This document shows positions 1 to 6,413 of a stretch of DNA of 6,413 bases, in pieces (positions within the stretch are counted from its first letter, which is position 1; each line of letters begins with the position of its first letter). The notes beneath the pieces were generated by a model. The model was not told where the DNA came from and made no database searches. It worked only from the letters and a program-made list of their open reading frames with translations. Where the stretch lies: positions 1-6,413 of the forward strand of contig JAUXXN010000240.1 of assembly GCA_030684755.1 (NCBI GenBank), in the 5' to 3' direction. The position numbers and the translations under genes are program-made. This DNA comes from Hydrogenophaga sp. Its GTDB lineage: Bacteria > Pseudomonadota > Gammaproteobacteria > Burkholderiales > Burkholderiaceae_C.

Positions 1-608
1 ATACCGGCCAACTGCAGCGCCGGACTGGCGTGGATGCGCTCAGCGAGTTGCCGAGCCCCGTCTGCGGTGCGGCAGCCGGTGCGCTGGCCGTTCATGCCCA
101 ACTCCAGCAGCACCTCCAACCGGCCCTGGAAACCCCGGGCCGCCGCCCAGGCTTCAATGTGGTCCACCTGCCCCACCGAATCGACGAGGAACAGGGATCG
201 CAGCGCGGGTTGTTCGGCTTGCAGCAGCGCCAGCGCGTCCAGCTCGGCACGCTGCATCACTTGGTTGGCGATCAGCAACACCGGCACGCCGTGGCGCGCA
301 CCCACCGCCGCCTGGAACACGGTGGCGAAGCTGATGCCCCAAGCGCCCGCGTCCAGCTGCATGCGCCACAGCTCGGGCGACATGCTGGTTTTGCCGTGCG
401 GCGCGATGGACAGACCACGCTGGGCGCAAAAGTCGCGCATCCAGTGCAGGTTGTGCCGCAGGGCCGACTGTTTGAGCACAGCCAGCGGCAGGGCCAGGTC
501 GCCACGCAGCAGCTGCCAGCCTTGCTCGGCCAGGTGTTCCCGTGACAGCTCTGCCTGGCCCGCAGGAAAACCCTTGAGATGGGGGCCAAAGGTGGGCGTG
601 GCTGGCAT
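1..608 (-). CDS. PLP-dependent amino acid deaminase / D-threonine aldolase-like protein, N-terminal part (3' end cut by window edge)
   Basis: A reading frame opens at the ATG complementary to 606-608 and stays open for 202 codons to the left edge, so only the N-terminal part is visible. It resembles the alanine-racemase-fold family of D-serine dehydratase, D-threonine aldolase and so-called amino acid deaminases, cytosolic enzymes that use pyridoxal phosphate to break down D-amino or hydroxy-amino acids. The family's PLP-lysine motif is visible as APHGKTSMSPEL at residues 69-80, making K73 the expected Schiff-base lysine. Downstream segments DAGAWGISFAT (86-96), LLIANQV (111-117), LFLVDS (139-144) and LEVLLELGMNGQRTG (164-178) match the TIM-barrel strands of this fold. 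The C-terminal beta domain, which carries the metal site in relatives, is missing. An in-frame TAA nine bases before the ATG fixes the start. The ribosome-binding site is weak, which fits translational coupling to the small gene ending six bases upstream. The substrate cannot be told from this part. Confidence 0.85.
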   Translation of the reverse strand, partial: MPATPTFGPHLKGFPAGQAELSREHLAEQGWQLLRGDLALPLAVLKQSALRHNLHWMRDFCAQRGLSIAPHGKTSMSPELWRMQLDAGAWGISFATVFQAAVGARHGVPVLLIANQVMQRAELDALALLQAEQPALRSLFLVDSVGQVDHIEAWAAARGFQGRLEVLLELGMNGQRTGCRTADGARQLAERIHASPALQLAG

Positions 609-614
609 GGTGCT

Positions 615-788
615 TTACTTGCGGTTTTTGCGAGCCTGCGCACGCCGCACCTGCCGACTTTGCCCGGCCAGCTGCTGCTGTGCCTGCTGGGCCGCGCGGC
701 GGGCACGGAAACGTTTGCCCAAGGCGCGGGCCACGATGAAGGCCAGCACAGCGCTGGCCACGATGATGAACAGGGCGGTCAGGTCCAT
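615..788 (-). CDS. Small single-pass membrane protein, 57 residues, unknown function
   Basis: This frame is ATG to TAA and encodes 57 residues. I do not recognise a family. The N-terminus is short (MDLTA), followed by a hydrophobic helix of about 16-18 residues (LFIIVASAVLAFIVARAL, residues 5-22). The rest is a strongly basic, glutamine- and arginine-rich tail (KRFRARRAAQQ..., ending QARKNRK) with no acidic residues. The positive-inside rule predicts a single inner-membrane segment with the basic tail in the cytoplasm, where it could contact nucleic acid, acidic lipids or a partner protein; that is inference. Support for expression: GGAG with a 6-base spacer precedes the ATG, parC stops 3 bases upstream, and the deaminase-like gene starts 6 bases downstream, so it sits in a compact three-gene run. 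Alternatively it is a non-conserved short frame, but the membrane-helix composition and tight packing make a real gene more likely. Confidence 0.7.
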   Translation of the reverse strand: MDLTALFIIVASAVLAFIVARALGKRFRARRAAQQAQQQLAGQSRQVRRAQARKNRK

Positions 789-791
789 GGG

Positions 792-3137
792 TCACTCCAC
801 CCGCATGATGCGGTTGGGCTTGAAGCCCAGATCGGCCGCCTTGCCTTTGCGGCCACGAATGGCGCGGGCGTTGTTCAGGCTGCGGATTTCCAGCGTTTCG
901 CTGCGTTCTTTGCCACCACGGCCCACGCCTTCAATCTTCACGCTGCGGGTGTACGCCGCCGCACCGGCCAAGGTGTCTTTGTCTTCCAGATCGATCAGCA
1001 TGAGACCGCGTCCGCCCTTTTCCATGGCTTTGAGATCGGTGATCTCAAAGGTGAGAATGCGCCCGCCTGTGGAGGCACAGGCCACGTGCGTGGCGGGGTT
1101 CAGCGGCAGGCTGCCCGAGGTGTGAGCCGCGTGCGAGGGTGCGCAAATGGTTTCGCCTTCGCCAAGGCTGATGAAGGCCTTGCCGGCTTTCTGGCGCGAC
1201 ACCAGGTTGTCCACCGTGGCCAGGAAACCGTAGCCACCCGTGCTGGCCAGCAGCAGCGTGGCGGTGGCCGGGCCGGCAAAATAGTGCAGCGGCTGCGTGC
1301 CACTTTCCAGCTCTATCAGCGTGGTGATGGGCTGGCCGTCGCCCCGGGCACCGGGCAGGCTGGCCACGGGCACGCTGTAGACCCGTCCGTTGTTGCCAAA
1401 CACGATGAGCGTGTCCACCGTGCGGCATTCAAAGGTGCCGTGCAGGCCGTCGCCCGCCTTGAACGCAAAACTGCCCGCCTCGTGGCCGTGGCCGTTGCGG
1501 GCGCGCACCCAGCCTTTGCTGGAGACAACAACCGTGACCGGCTCGTCCACCACTTTGATTTCTGCAACGGCTTTTTTCTCGGTCTGAATCAGCGTGCGGC
1601 GCGCGTCGGCAAAGGTCTTGGCATCGGCTTCAATCTCTTTCACCATCAGGCGCTTGAGGCTGCCGGGGTTGCCCAAAATGTCTTCCAGCTTGCCCTGCTC
1701 TTGGCGCAGGTTGCTCAGCTCTTGCTCGATCTTGATGGCCTCTAACCGTGCCAACTGGCGCAGGCGAATTTCCAGAATGTCTTCGGCCTGCGCAGCGCTC
1801 AGCTTGAAACGCTCCATCAAAGCGGCTTTAGGCTCGTCGCTCTGGCGGATGATGGCAATCACCTCGTCGATGTTGAGCAACACCAATTGGCGGCCTTCCA
1901 AAATATGGATGCGCTCCAGCACCTTGTTCAGCCGGTGTTGGGAGCGGCGCACGATGGTGGTCTGGCGGAACGCGATCCATTCGGTCAGCATGAGCCGCAG
2001 GCCCTTTTGCGTGGGCCGCCCGTCCAGGCCGATCATGGTGAGGTTGATGGGCGACGAGCTTTCCAAACTGGTGTGAGCCAGCAGCGCGGTGATGAGCTCT
2101 TGCTGCTGGATACGGCTGCTTTTGGGCTCGAACACCAGGCGCACCGGCGCGTCTTTGCTCGACTCGTCGCGCACCACGTCCAGCACCATGAGCATGCTGG
2201 CTTTCAACTGCGTCTGGTCTTGGCTCAGTGCTTTTTTACCGGCCTTCACCTTGGGGTTGGTGATCTCTTCAATCTCTTCCAGCACACGCTGGCTGCTCAC
2301 GCCGGGCGGCAACTCGTTCACCACCAGTTGCCACTGGCCACGCGCCAGGTCTTCGATCTTCCAGCGCGCGCGCACCTTCAGGCTACCGCGCCCGGTGCGG
2401 TAGGCATCGGCAATGTCGCCGGCCGAGCTGATGATTTGCCCGCCGCCCGGGTAGTCGGGCCCGGGAACGATGGCCAGCAACTCGTCTTCGCTGAGCTGCG
2501 GGTTTTTGATGAGCGCCACGCAAGCGTCGGCCACTTCGCGCAGGTTGTGGCTGGGGATTTCGGTGGCCAGGCCCACGGCAATGCCGCTGGCACCGTTGAG
2601 CAGGTTGAACGGCAGGCGGGCGGGCAACTGCTTGGGCTCCACGGTGGATCCGTCGTAGTTGGCAATAAAGTCCACCGTGCCTTCGTCGATCTCGTCCAGC
2701 AGCAGGCCGGTGATTTTGGCCAAACGCGCTTCGGTGTAGCGCATGGCGGCAGCGCCGTCGCCGTCGCGGCTGCCAAAGTTGCCTTGGCCGTCGATCAGCG
2801 GGTAGCGCTGCGCAAAGTCTTGCGCCATGCGCACCAACGCGTCGTAGGCGGCGCTGTCGCCGTGCGGGTGGTAGCGGCCCAACACATCGCCCACCACGCG
2901 GGCGCATTTCACCGGCTTGGCGGCGGTGTTGTTGTTGGTGCCGCTGTAGCCCAGGCCCATGCGGGCCATGGCGTACAAAATGCGCCGCTGCACCGGCTTT
3001 TGCCCGTCGCACACATCGGGCAAGGCACGGCCCTTGACGACGGAGAGCGCGTATTCGAGGTAGGCGCGTTGGGCGTAGCTGGCCAGGTTGTCTTCTGGGG
3101 CGTTGTCGGTGGATGGGATCAAGAGGTCGGTCGTCAT
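792..3137 (-). CDS. parC: DNA topoisomerase IV subunit A (ParC)
   Basis: This 781-residue protein is the DNA-cleaving A subunit of topoisomerase IV, which with ParE forms the cytosolic A2B2 enzyme that unlinks daughter chromosomes using ATP. The N-terminal winged-helix and tower part (about residues 20-510) opens with [32 protein letters not shown], typical of the type IIA family. The catalytic tyrosine is Y134 in [10 protein letters not shown], preceded by R133. The quinolone region reads [11 protein letters not shown]95 corresponds to E. coli ParC S80 and D99 to E84. The C-terminal domain (about 530-781) starts at [20 protein letters not shown] and lacks the GyrA-box typical of gyrase, and [11 protein letters not shown] matches ParC, so GyrA is unlikely. 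E. coli ParC is about 752 residues, so this one is full length. The ATG at 3137 is preceded by GGAG with a 5-base spacer. It lies 21 bases after the Bro-N/DinD gene and 3 bases before a small membrane protein gene. parE is not in the window. Confidence 0.97.
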   Translation of the reverse strand: MTTDLLIPSTDNAPEDNLASYAQRAYLEYALSVVKGRALPDVCDGQKPVQRRILYAMARMGLGYSGTNNNTAAKPVKCARVVGDVLGRYHPHGDSAAYDALVRMAQDFAQRYPLIDGQGNFGSRDGDGAAAMRYTEARLAKITGLLLDEIDEGTVDFIANYDGSTVEPKQLPARLPFNLLNGASGIAVGLATEIPSHNLREVADACVALIKNPQLSEDELLAIVPGPDYPGGGQIISSAGDIADAYRTGRGSLKVRARWKIEDLARGQWQLVVNELPPGVSSQRVLEEIEEITNPKVKAGKKALSQDQTQLKASMLMVLDVVRDESSKDAPVRLVFEPKSSRIQQQELITALLAHTSLESSSPINLTMIGLDGRPTQKGLRLMLTEWIAFRQTTIVRRSQHRLNKVLERIHILEGRQLVLLNIDEVIAIIRQSDEPKAALMERFKLSAAQAEDILEIRLRQLARLEAIKIEQELSNLRQEQGKLEDILGNPGSLKRLMVKEIEADAKTFADARRTLIQTEKKAVAEIKVVDEPVTVVVSSKGWVRARNGHGHEAGSFAFKAGDGLHGTFECRTVDTLIVFGNNGRVYSVPVASLPGARGDGQPITTLIELESGTQPLHYFAGPATATLLLASTGGYGFLATVDNLVSRQKAGKAFISLGEGETICAPSHAAHTSGSLPLNPATHVACASTGGRILTFEITDLKAMEKGGRGLMLIDLEDKDTLAGAAAYTRSVKIEGVGRGGKERSETLEIRSLNNARAIRGRKGKAADLGFKPNRIMRVE
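795..798 (-). promoter_or_regulatory. Ribosome-binding site of the 57-residue membrane protein, inside the parC 3' end
   Basis: The minus strand reads GGAG, then TGACCC, then ATG. The Shine-Dalgarno core is made from the last two parC codons (GTG GAG) and the spacer contains the parC TGA stop. Translation of the small gene is therefore probably coupled to termination on parC. Confidence 0.6.
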
Positions 3138-3142
3138 AGGTG

Positions 3143-3146
3143 CTCC
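3143..3146 (-). promoter_or_regulatory. Ribosome-binding site of parC
   Basis: GGAG lies 5 bases before the parC ATG, within the 21-base gap after the dinD stop codon. It supports the ATG at 3137 as the start and leaves almost no room for a separate promoter in the gap, so any parC-specific promoter would have to lie inside dinD. Confidence 0.6.
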
Positions 3147-3158
3147 AGAGGCTTGGCT

Positions 3159-4010
3159 TCAGCTTTTGCCCGGTAATTTCTTCGATAAGGGCGCGGTTTG
3201 AGCCGGGGGCAAAAAGTTGCTGCCCGTCACTACCTTCTGTCCCGTGCGATTTTCAAGGTCTTGTTTGGCGCGTTTGGCGACACGGCCACCCTCCAAGCCC
3301 GCTTTGGCGTTTTGCGCCACGCCTTGGGCTTGGTCAGTTTCTGCAATTTGTCGGGTAGACAGCTCAGCCAATGCGGTAAAAATCAACTCCGCTTCGCTCA
3401 TGTGGTCACGCAGATTCTGCGTTTTCAGTGACTTGAGCGACTTGTGCGCCTGAACACTCAGCCCCGTCCACTCCTGGTGAATGATGTTGGTCAAGAGAGC
3501 GAACTCGTCAGCCTTCTCGACTCCGCTGTCCTTCCAATAGTCGGTGAGCTTGTTGCGGGTTTCCTGCCCTGTCATGCGTTGCTGAATCCACTTATCGCTG
3601 CGCCCCAGTTTTTGCCAGTTTTCGCGGGCACGGTCCAGACTTTGCGCAGGATCGGCTATTTCTTGCATGCGCTCATAGCCCACTTTGGCCAGCCACTGCT
3701 TGAAGGGCTCGGCTTTGGGTGACGGGATGGACTGGATCAAGCGCAGAATAGTGGACACATCAGCGGCCAGCGTTTTGCGTATGACGCCGGATTCGCTGGG
3801 CATTGCTACCTGGGGACAATTTGTCCCCAGGTAGCTGCCCAACTCGGCATCGCGCTTGCGTAGCTTTTTCAGGTAATCGGTTGGATTCGTGCTGTCCGTG
3901 AGCACCTTTACCACGTCCACCACCGAGAAATACCACTTCTCTTCTTCCACGCTCCAATGCGAGCGCACTTGAACCGACTCGAACAATTTCACTTGGGGTG
4001 TCTGTGTCAT
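3159..4010 (-). CDS. dinD: Bro-N domain / DNA-damage-inducible protein D (DinD)-like protein
   Basis: This is a complete 283-residue protein. Residues about 7-110 form a Bro-N-like domain, the N-terminal module of baculovirus BRO proteins and phage antirepressors, linked to DNA binding (VKLFESVQVRSHWSVEEEKWYFSVVDVVKVLTDS, then IQSIPSPKAEPFKQWLAKVGYERM). Residues about 115-265 match the DinD-type C-terminal region: WIQQRMTGQETRNKLTDYW, LKTQNLRDHMSEAELIFTALAELSTRQIAE and RAKQDLENRTGQKVV. E. coli DinD (about 274 residues) is induced by DNA damage and is reported to inhibit RecA filaments; this relative has a different N-terminal half, so that role cannot simply be transferred. The tail FLPPAQTAPLSKKLPGKS looks like a poorly conserved, disordered extension. 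The gene follows a restriction helicase-nuclease after 70 bases, consistent with an accessory or regulatory part of that locus. Sampled lines have about 52% GC, lower than parC. The start has only weak GAG upstream (10-base spacer). No LexA-type box is evident before it. The gene symbol is by family resemblance only. Confidence 0.82.
   Translation of the reverse strand: MTQTPQVKLFESVQVRSHWSVEEEKWYFSVVDVVKVLTDSTNPTDYLKKLRKRDAELGSYLGTNCPQVAMPSESGVIRKTLAADVSTILRLIQSIPSPKAEPFKQWLAKVGYERMQEIADPAQSLDRARENWQKLGRSDKWIQQRMTGQETRNKLTDYWKDSGVEKADEFALLTNIIHQEWTGLSVQAHKSLKSLKTQNLRDHMSEAELIFTALAELSTRQIAETDQAQGVAQNAKAGLEGGRVAKRAKQDLENRTGQKVVTGSNFLPPAQTAPLSKKLPGKS
3805..3835. repeat. Perfect 15-bp inverted repeat with a 1-base centre, inside dinD
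   Basis: The arms are GCTACCTGGGGACAA at 3805-3819 and its exact reverse complement at 3821-3835, around the single base 3820. The next pair outward (3804 and 3836) does not match. The site lies in codons 59-69 of the Bro-N/DinD gene, encoding S-Y-L-G-T-N-C-P-Q-V-A. It could form a strong RNA hairpin or DNA cruciform, or bind a dimeric protein. No T-run follows on the coding strand, so it is not an intrinsic terminator. Confidence 0.9.
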
Positions 4011-4080
4011 GCTTTATTCACTCTGGGTGTTGACGACCGCACCCCTGCTCACGGGTGTTGGGTCGGATACCAAACGGGTA
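4011..4080 (-). other. Intergenic leader between the helicase-nuclease gene and dinD
   Basis: This 70-base stretch is the longest gap between genes here. On the minus strand it holds two copies of CAACACCC (complement of 4053-4060 and 4025-4032), starting 28 bases apart, and a short inverted repeat CACCC/GGGTG (4040-4044 and 4053-4057) with an 8-base loop. I find no convincing -35/-10 pair and no stem followed by a T-run. It may be plain spacer or a weak operator/leader for dinD. Confidence 0.35.
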
Positions 4081-6413
4081 CTAGGTGGGCAAACCCGCCC
4101 GGTCAAACATGCGTTCGACATAACAACGCCCGCTGGGCGGCTGAGGCAAGGCTTGTCCGTCTTCGTCCAGTGGTCGGTTTTGTGACGCATCGTTCGGTGC
4201 CCAATCCAAATGCAAGATGTGCAAGCGCTCCAGCTTTTCCACATCATCCAACTTGTAGTGGGAACCGTTCGCTGCCCTGCCCAATGGAGACGATTTGCGC
4301 AGCAAAATGAACGAATCCACCTTGAATGCCTTGCCCTCACGCGAGGTGAGTTGCTGGGCCAAGTCCAGCAGGTCTTGGCTGTGGGCCAAAGACACTTTGG
4401 CATTAAAAGACTCCAGCGAATGCCAGTTTTGAATGCCCGATTGGCCTTTCGGATCTACCAGCAACACATGGGTCTTTTTGTTGCTCACAGCCCACAACAC
4501 AAAGTCGGGGAAATAAGCGCGGGTTTCGCTGTCCAGATACACGCCCACCGAGCGCAGGCTCTCCACGTTGCGCATGAGGTAAAAATCAAACGCCTTCAAA
4601 CGTGACTGGCGCACCGGATCGGCCAAAAAAGTGTGCAGGTCTTGCACAAATTTTCGCTCGCCCGGGTTGAGTGCATCGGGACTGATGGACAGGGTTTTGA
4701 ACTTAAAGCCTTGCCTCACCGCCTGGTTCTCAGGGCTTTGAAACAACGGCGTGTAAATGTGGCGCGACTGCTGCAAGTCCAACGGCAACTGCTCAGGCAA
4801 CAGGGGAGACGGATAACGGCTCTCAAAGCCTTGTTTATCGGCCTCTTTGTCAAACTCAATGCGCAGGTCGTAGTGGCTGACAAAGTCGCCCGGCACCCCG
4901 GGGGCCGACTGGCGCAGCGGTTCGCCCATGCGGTAGCGGCGCTTGTTCAGGTCGTAAATCAGCTTGTTGTGCAGCTGGCCCACGACATGCGCCAGCGTTT
5001 GCGACAACAACTGCTCGCGCACCGCAAAACCCACATCGGCCCAGGCCCGGTGGTAGCTCACCGCGTTCACCAGCCCCAGCACATCGGGCAGCCCCACAGG
5101 CCGCACCGTCTCGCCGTCTTGCACAAGCAACTGCATGCGGCGCGCACGCTGCAAGGTTTGCAGCTTGCGCTCCAGCTCGGTCAAGGGCAAAAAGCCCGCA
5201 GCGCCTGGGCTGGCCGCGTCGCGCAAATGCTGCGCCAGGTTGTGCTCGGCATCTGCCGCGTCGGGGCGCACATCCAGGCTCAGGCCAAAGCGGGCCAGCT
5301 CGCCACTTTCTTGCGCACCGCCTTGAAAATAAGCCCACTGCCACTTGGGCGCACCGTGGGCAAAAGTCAGTGTTGCCAGCAGGCGGGGCTCCGACACTTC
5401 GCGCCCCACCTTGAAGATGGACAAGCGGCCCGCGTAAGCGTCAAACGCCACTTTGGACTGGCCCAACTTCAGGCTTTGCGCCTGCACCGGCACCCGCCGC
5501 TCCAGCACCCAGCGCGGCAGCTCCTGCTCAAGCCCTTTCAGAAACACCTCCAGATAAGTGCCCTTCAGGCTGAACACATGCAGCGTTTCCAGCCGCCTGA
5601 GCTGGTTCTCGGGCGTATCGTCTGCCAACAGCGCATCGCCGTCTTCGCCGTGCTCAATAAAGCGGCGCTTGCCATCGGCCTGCAAACCCTTTAAACGCAC
5701 ACCCCGGCCAAAAATTTGAATGATCTTGTTGCCCTTGCTGGCACCCAAGTTCACCAAACCAATCACCGACACGCGGTAACAGTTCCAGCCCTCGGCAAAC
5801 TTGCGGCTACCCACGAGCACATTGATGGGTGAGCCGGGCAAATCAATGTCGTTGAACTGAAAGCGGCGCTCCACAATCGGCGCCTTGCGCAACTGCACCA
5901 GCGGCTGACCGTGCGCATCTTTCAGCTCCGGGTGGTCTTGCGACTCGTTAAAAAACTTGTCGCCATTGCCCACGTTGACAATGCCCCAATACGCACCATC
6001 GCCCCATGAGAGGTAAATCTCATCGGCCACGGCGGCGCAGCGGGTCAGGGTCAAGTGGCCGGTGTGGTCGCCGTTGAACACCGGGGCCAGCCGCGTGCGC
6101 TGTGCGGGCGTGAGCTTGGCCAAATAGGCCAGCAGCTTGCGAATGTCCGACACCTCGTCGTCTTCGCCCTTGCCCTCTTTCTTTTTGTCTTCCACCGTGT
6201 TGCCCATAAAGGCAATCAGCGGTTTGTCGGCAAAGGCACTCACAAAACCCAGGCCATCGTCTGCCAGACGCAGCGCGTCAAACACCGCCAACTTGTCGGC
6301 CAGGGTGGCAAAGGCAGCCTGAAAATTTACCCAGGCTTCCTCACCCTTGGCCACAGCGTCGGCCGCCACTTTTTGAATGCTGTAATCCTTGCCGTAGCCG
6401 TCTTTGTAAAAAC
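4081..6413 (-). CDS. DEAD/DEAH-type helicase with PD-(D/E)XK nuclease, type III restriction Res-like subunit (N-terminus beyond window)
   Basis: The frame is open from the right edge to a TAG at 4083-4081, giving 776 visible residues (numbered from the codon at 6411). A GTG at 6369 is in frame but is not the start, because coding continues upstream as FYKDGYGKDYSIQK. The visible part begins in the second RecA-like helicase domain. Motif V is KFAEGWNCYRVSVIG (about 204-217) and motif VI is QIFGRGVRL (232-240) with arginines at 236 and 239. After a long middle region, a PD-(D/E)XK-type nuclease is seen: a helix with E585 (NPGERKFVQDLHTFL), then YFPDFVLW with P635-D636, then LLVDPKG with D653 and K655. 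This layout is that of type III restriction Res subunits and related ATP-dependent restriction helicases, which translocate on and cleave foreign DNA. Walker A, DEAH and any Mod methyltransferase would be to the right. A charged loop (DKKKEGKGEDDE, 75-86) interrupts the helicase part. No frameshift or stop is visible. The exact restriction type is uncertain; a solitary defence helicase-nuclease is the alternative. Confidence 0.85.
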   Translation of the reverse strand, partial: FYKDGYGKDYSIQKVAADAVAKGEEAWVNFQAAFATLADKLAVFDALRLADDGLGFVSAFADKPLIAFMGNTVEDKKKEGKGEDDEVSDIRKLLAYLAKLTPAQRTRLAPVFNGDHTGHLTLTRCAAVADEIYLSWGDGAYWGIVNVGNGDKFFNESQDHPELKDAHGQPLVQLRKAPIVERRFQFNDIDLPGSPINVLVGSRKFAEGWNCYRVSVIGLVNLGASKGNKIIQIFGRGVRLKGLQADGKRRFIEHGEDGDALLADDTPENQLRRLETLHVFSLKGTYLEVFLKGLEQELPRWVLERRVPVQAQSLKLGQSKVAFDAYAGRLSIFKVGREVSEPRLLATLTFAHGAPKWQWAYFQGGAQESGELARFGLSLDVRPDAADAEHNLAQHLRDAASPGAAGFLPLTELERKLQTLQRARRMQLLVQDGETVRPVGLPDVLGLVNAVSYHRAWADVGFAVREQLLSQTLAHVVGQLHNKLIYDLNKRRYRMGEPLRQSAPGVPGDFVSHYDLRIEFDKEADKQGFESRYPSPLLPEQLPLDLQQSRHIYTPLFQSPENQAVRQGFKFKTLSISPDALNPGERKFVQDLHTFLADPVRQSRLKAFDFYLMRNVESLRSVGVYLDSETRAYFPDFVLWAVSNKKTHVLLVDPKGQSGIQNWHSLESFNAKVSLAHSQDLLDLAQQLTSREGKAFKVDSFILLRKSSPLGRAANGSHYKLDDVEKLERLHILHLDWAPNDASQNRPLDEDGQALPQPPSGRCYVERMFDRAGLPT

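Noticed and set aside
2841..2865. Quinolone-resistance change in ParC (D99 where E. coli has E84)
   Set aside because: S95 is the sensitive-type serine, and Asp is a normal acidic residue at the second position in many topoisomerases, so no resistance mutation is indicated.
1887..3176. Long plus-strand open frame (429 codons) opposite parC; also long frames at 579-1745 and 4633-5694
   Set aside because: They lie antisense to strongly supported genes, are rich in A, G, H, Q, R and V as expected from the complement of GC-rich codons, and show no recognisable domain.
3164..3214. Inverted repeat TTTTGCCC / GGGCAAAA near the dinD 3' end as a possible terminator before parC
   Set aside because: The arms are 8 bp with a 35-base loop, and no T-run follows on the transcribed strand; it lies within coding sequence.
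3138..3270. Possible parC promoter inside the dinD 3' end (TTGAAA or TTGCCC with loose -10 partners)
   Set aside because: The -10 candidates (GTAGTG, CTTATC) are too far from consensus to support a call by eye.
4014..4403. Minus-strand 129-codon frame overlapping the end of the helicase-nuclease gene
   Set aside because: It is an out-of-frame shadow of the nuclease domain with an arginine-, serine- and tryptophan-rich composition and no motif.
4081..6369. GTG at 6369 as the start of the helicase-nuclease gene
   Set aside because: The frame stays open to the right edge with plausible coding sequence, and a helicase needs the upstream ATP-binding domain, so the true start lies outside the window.

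Overview
The window looks like chromosomal DNA from a GC-rich betaproteobacterium, most likely Burkholderiales/Comamonadaceae. The grounds are the high GC of the housekeeping genes (hand counts of single 60-base lines give about 68-72% in parC and the left-hand enzyme) and a ParC whose length and sequence style fit that group. The family placement is inference; no rRNA or other marker is present. Every gene I support lies on the minus strand, so transcription runs from right to left and the genes are described in that order.

Right part (6413 to 4081): the C-terminal three quarters or so of a large helicase-nuclease resembling the Res subunit of type III restriction systems. Helicase motifs V and VI and a C-terminal PD...DPK nuclease signature are visible. 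The Walker A/DEAH half, and any methyltransferase partner, lie beyond the right edge. A 70-base gap (4080 to 4011) leads to a 283-residue Bro-N/DinD-type protein (4010 to 3159), a family often found beside phage and restriction genes. Its coding sequence contains a perfect inverted repeat of two 15-bp arms around a single base. GC drops to about 50% in dinD and the end of the helicase gene, suggesting an acquired restriction (defence) module.

Left part (3137 to 1): the module runs with a 21-base gap into parC, the topoisomerase IV A subunit, an essential housekeeping gene. parC is followed after 3 bases by an unrecognised 57-residue single-pass membrane protein, and after 6 more bases by the start of a PLP-dependent amino acid deaminase/D-threonine aldolase-like enzyme that runs off the left edge. 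The short gaps, one shared strand and ribosome-binding sites lying in or next to upstream genes suggest a continuous transcription unit from the helicase or dinD through parC to the deaminase. No convincing terminator or promoter is visible inside it.

The main points of interest are the restriction/DinD module placed directly upstream of parC, the long palindrome inside dinD, and the undescribed small membrane protein between parC and the deaminase. I do not see a complete novel system; the defence locus is cut by the window edge.
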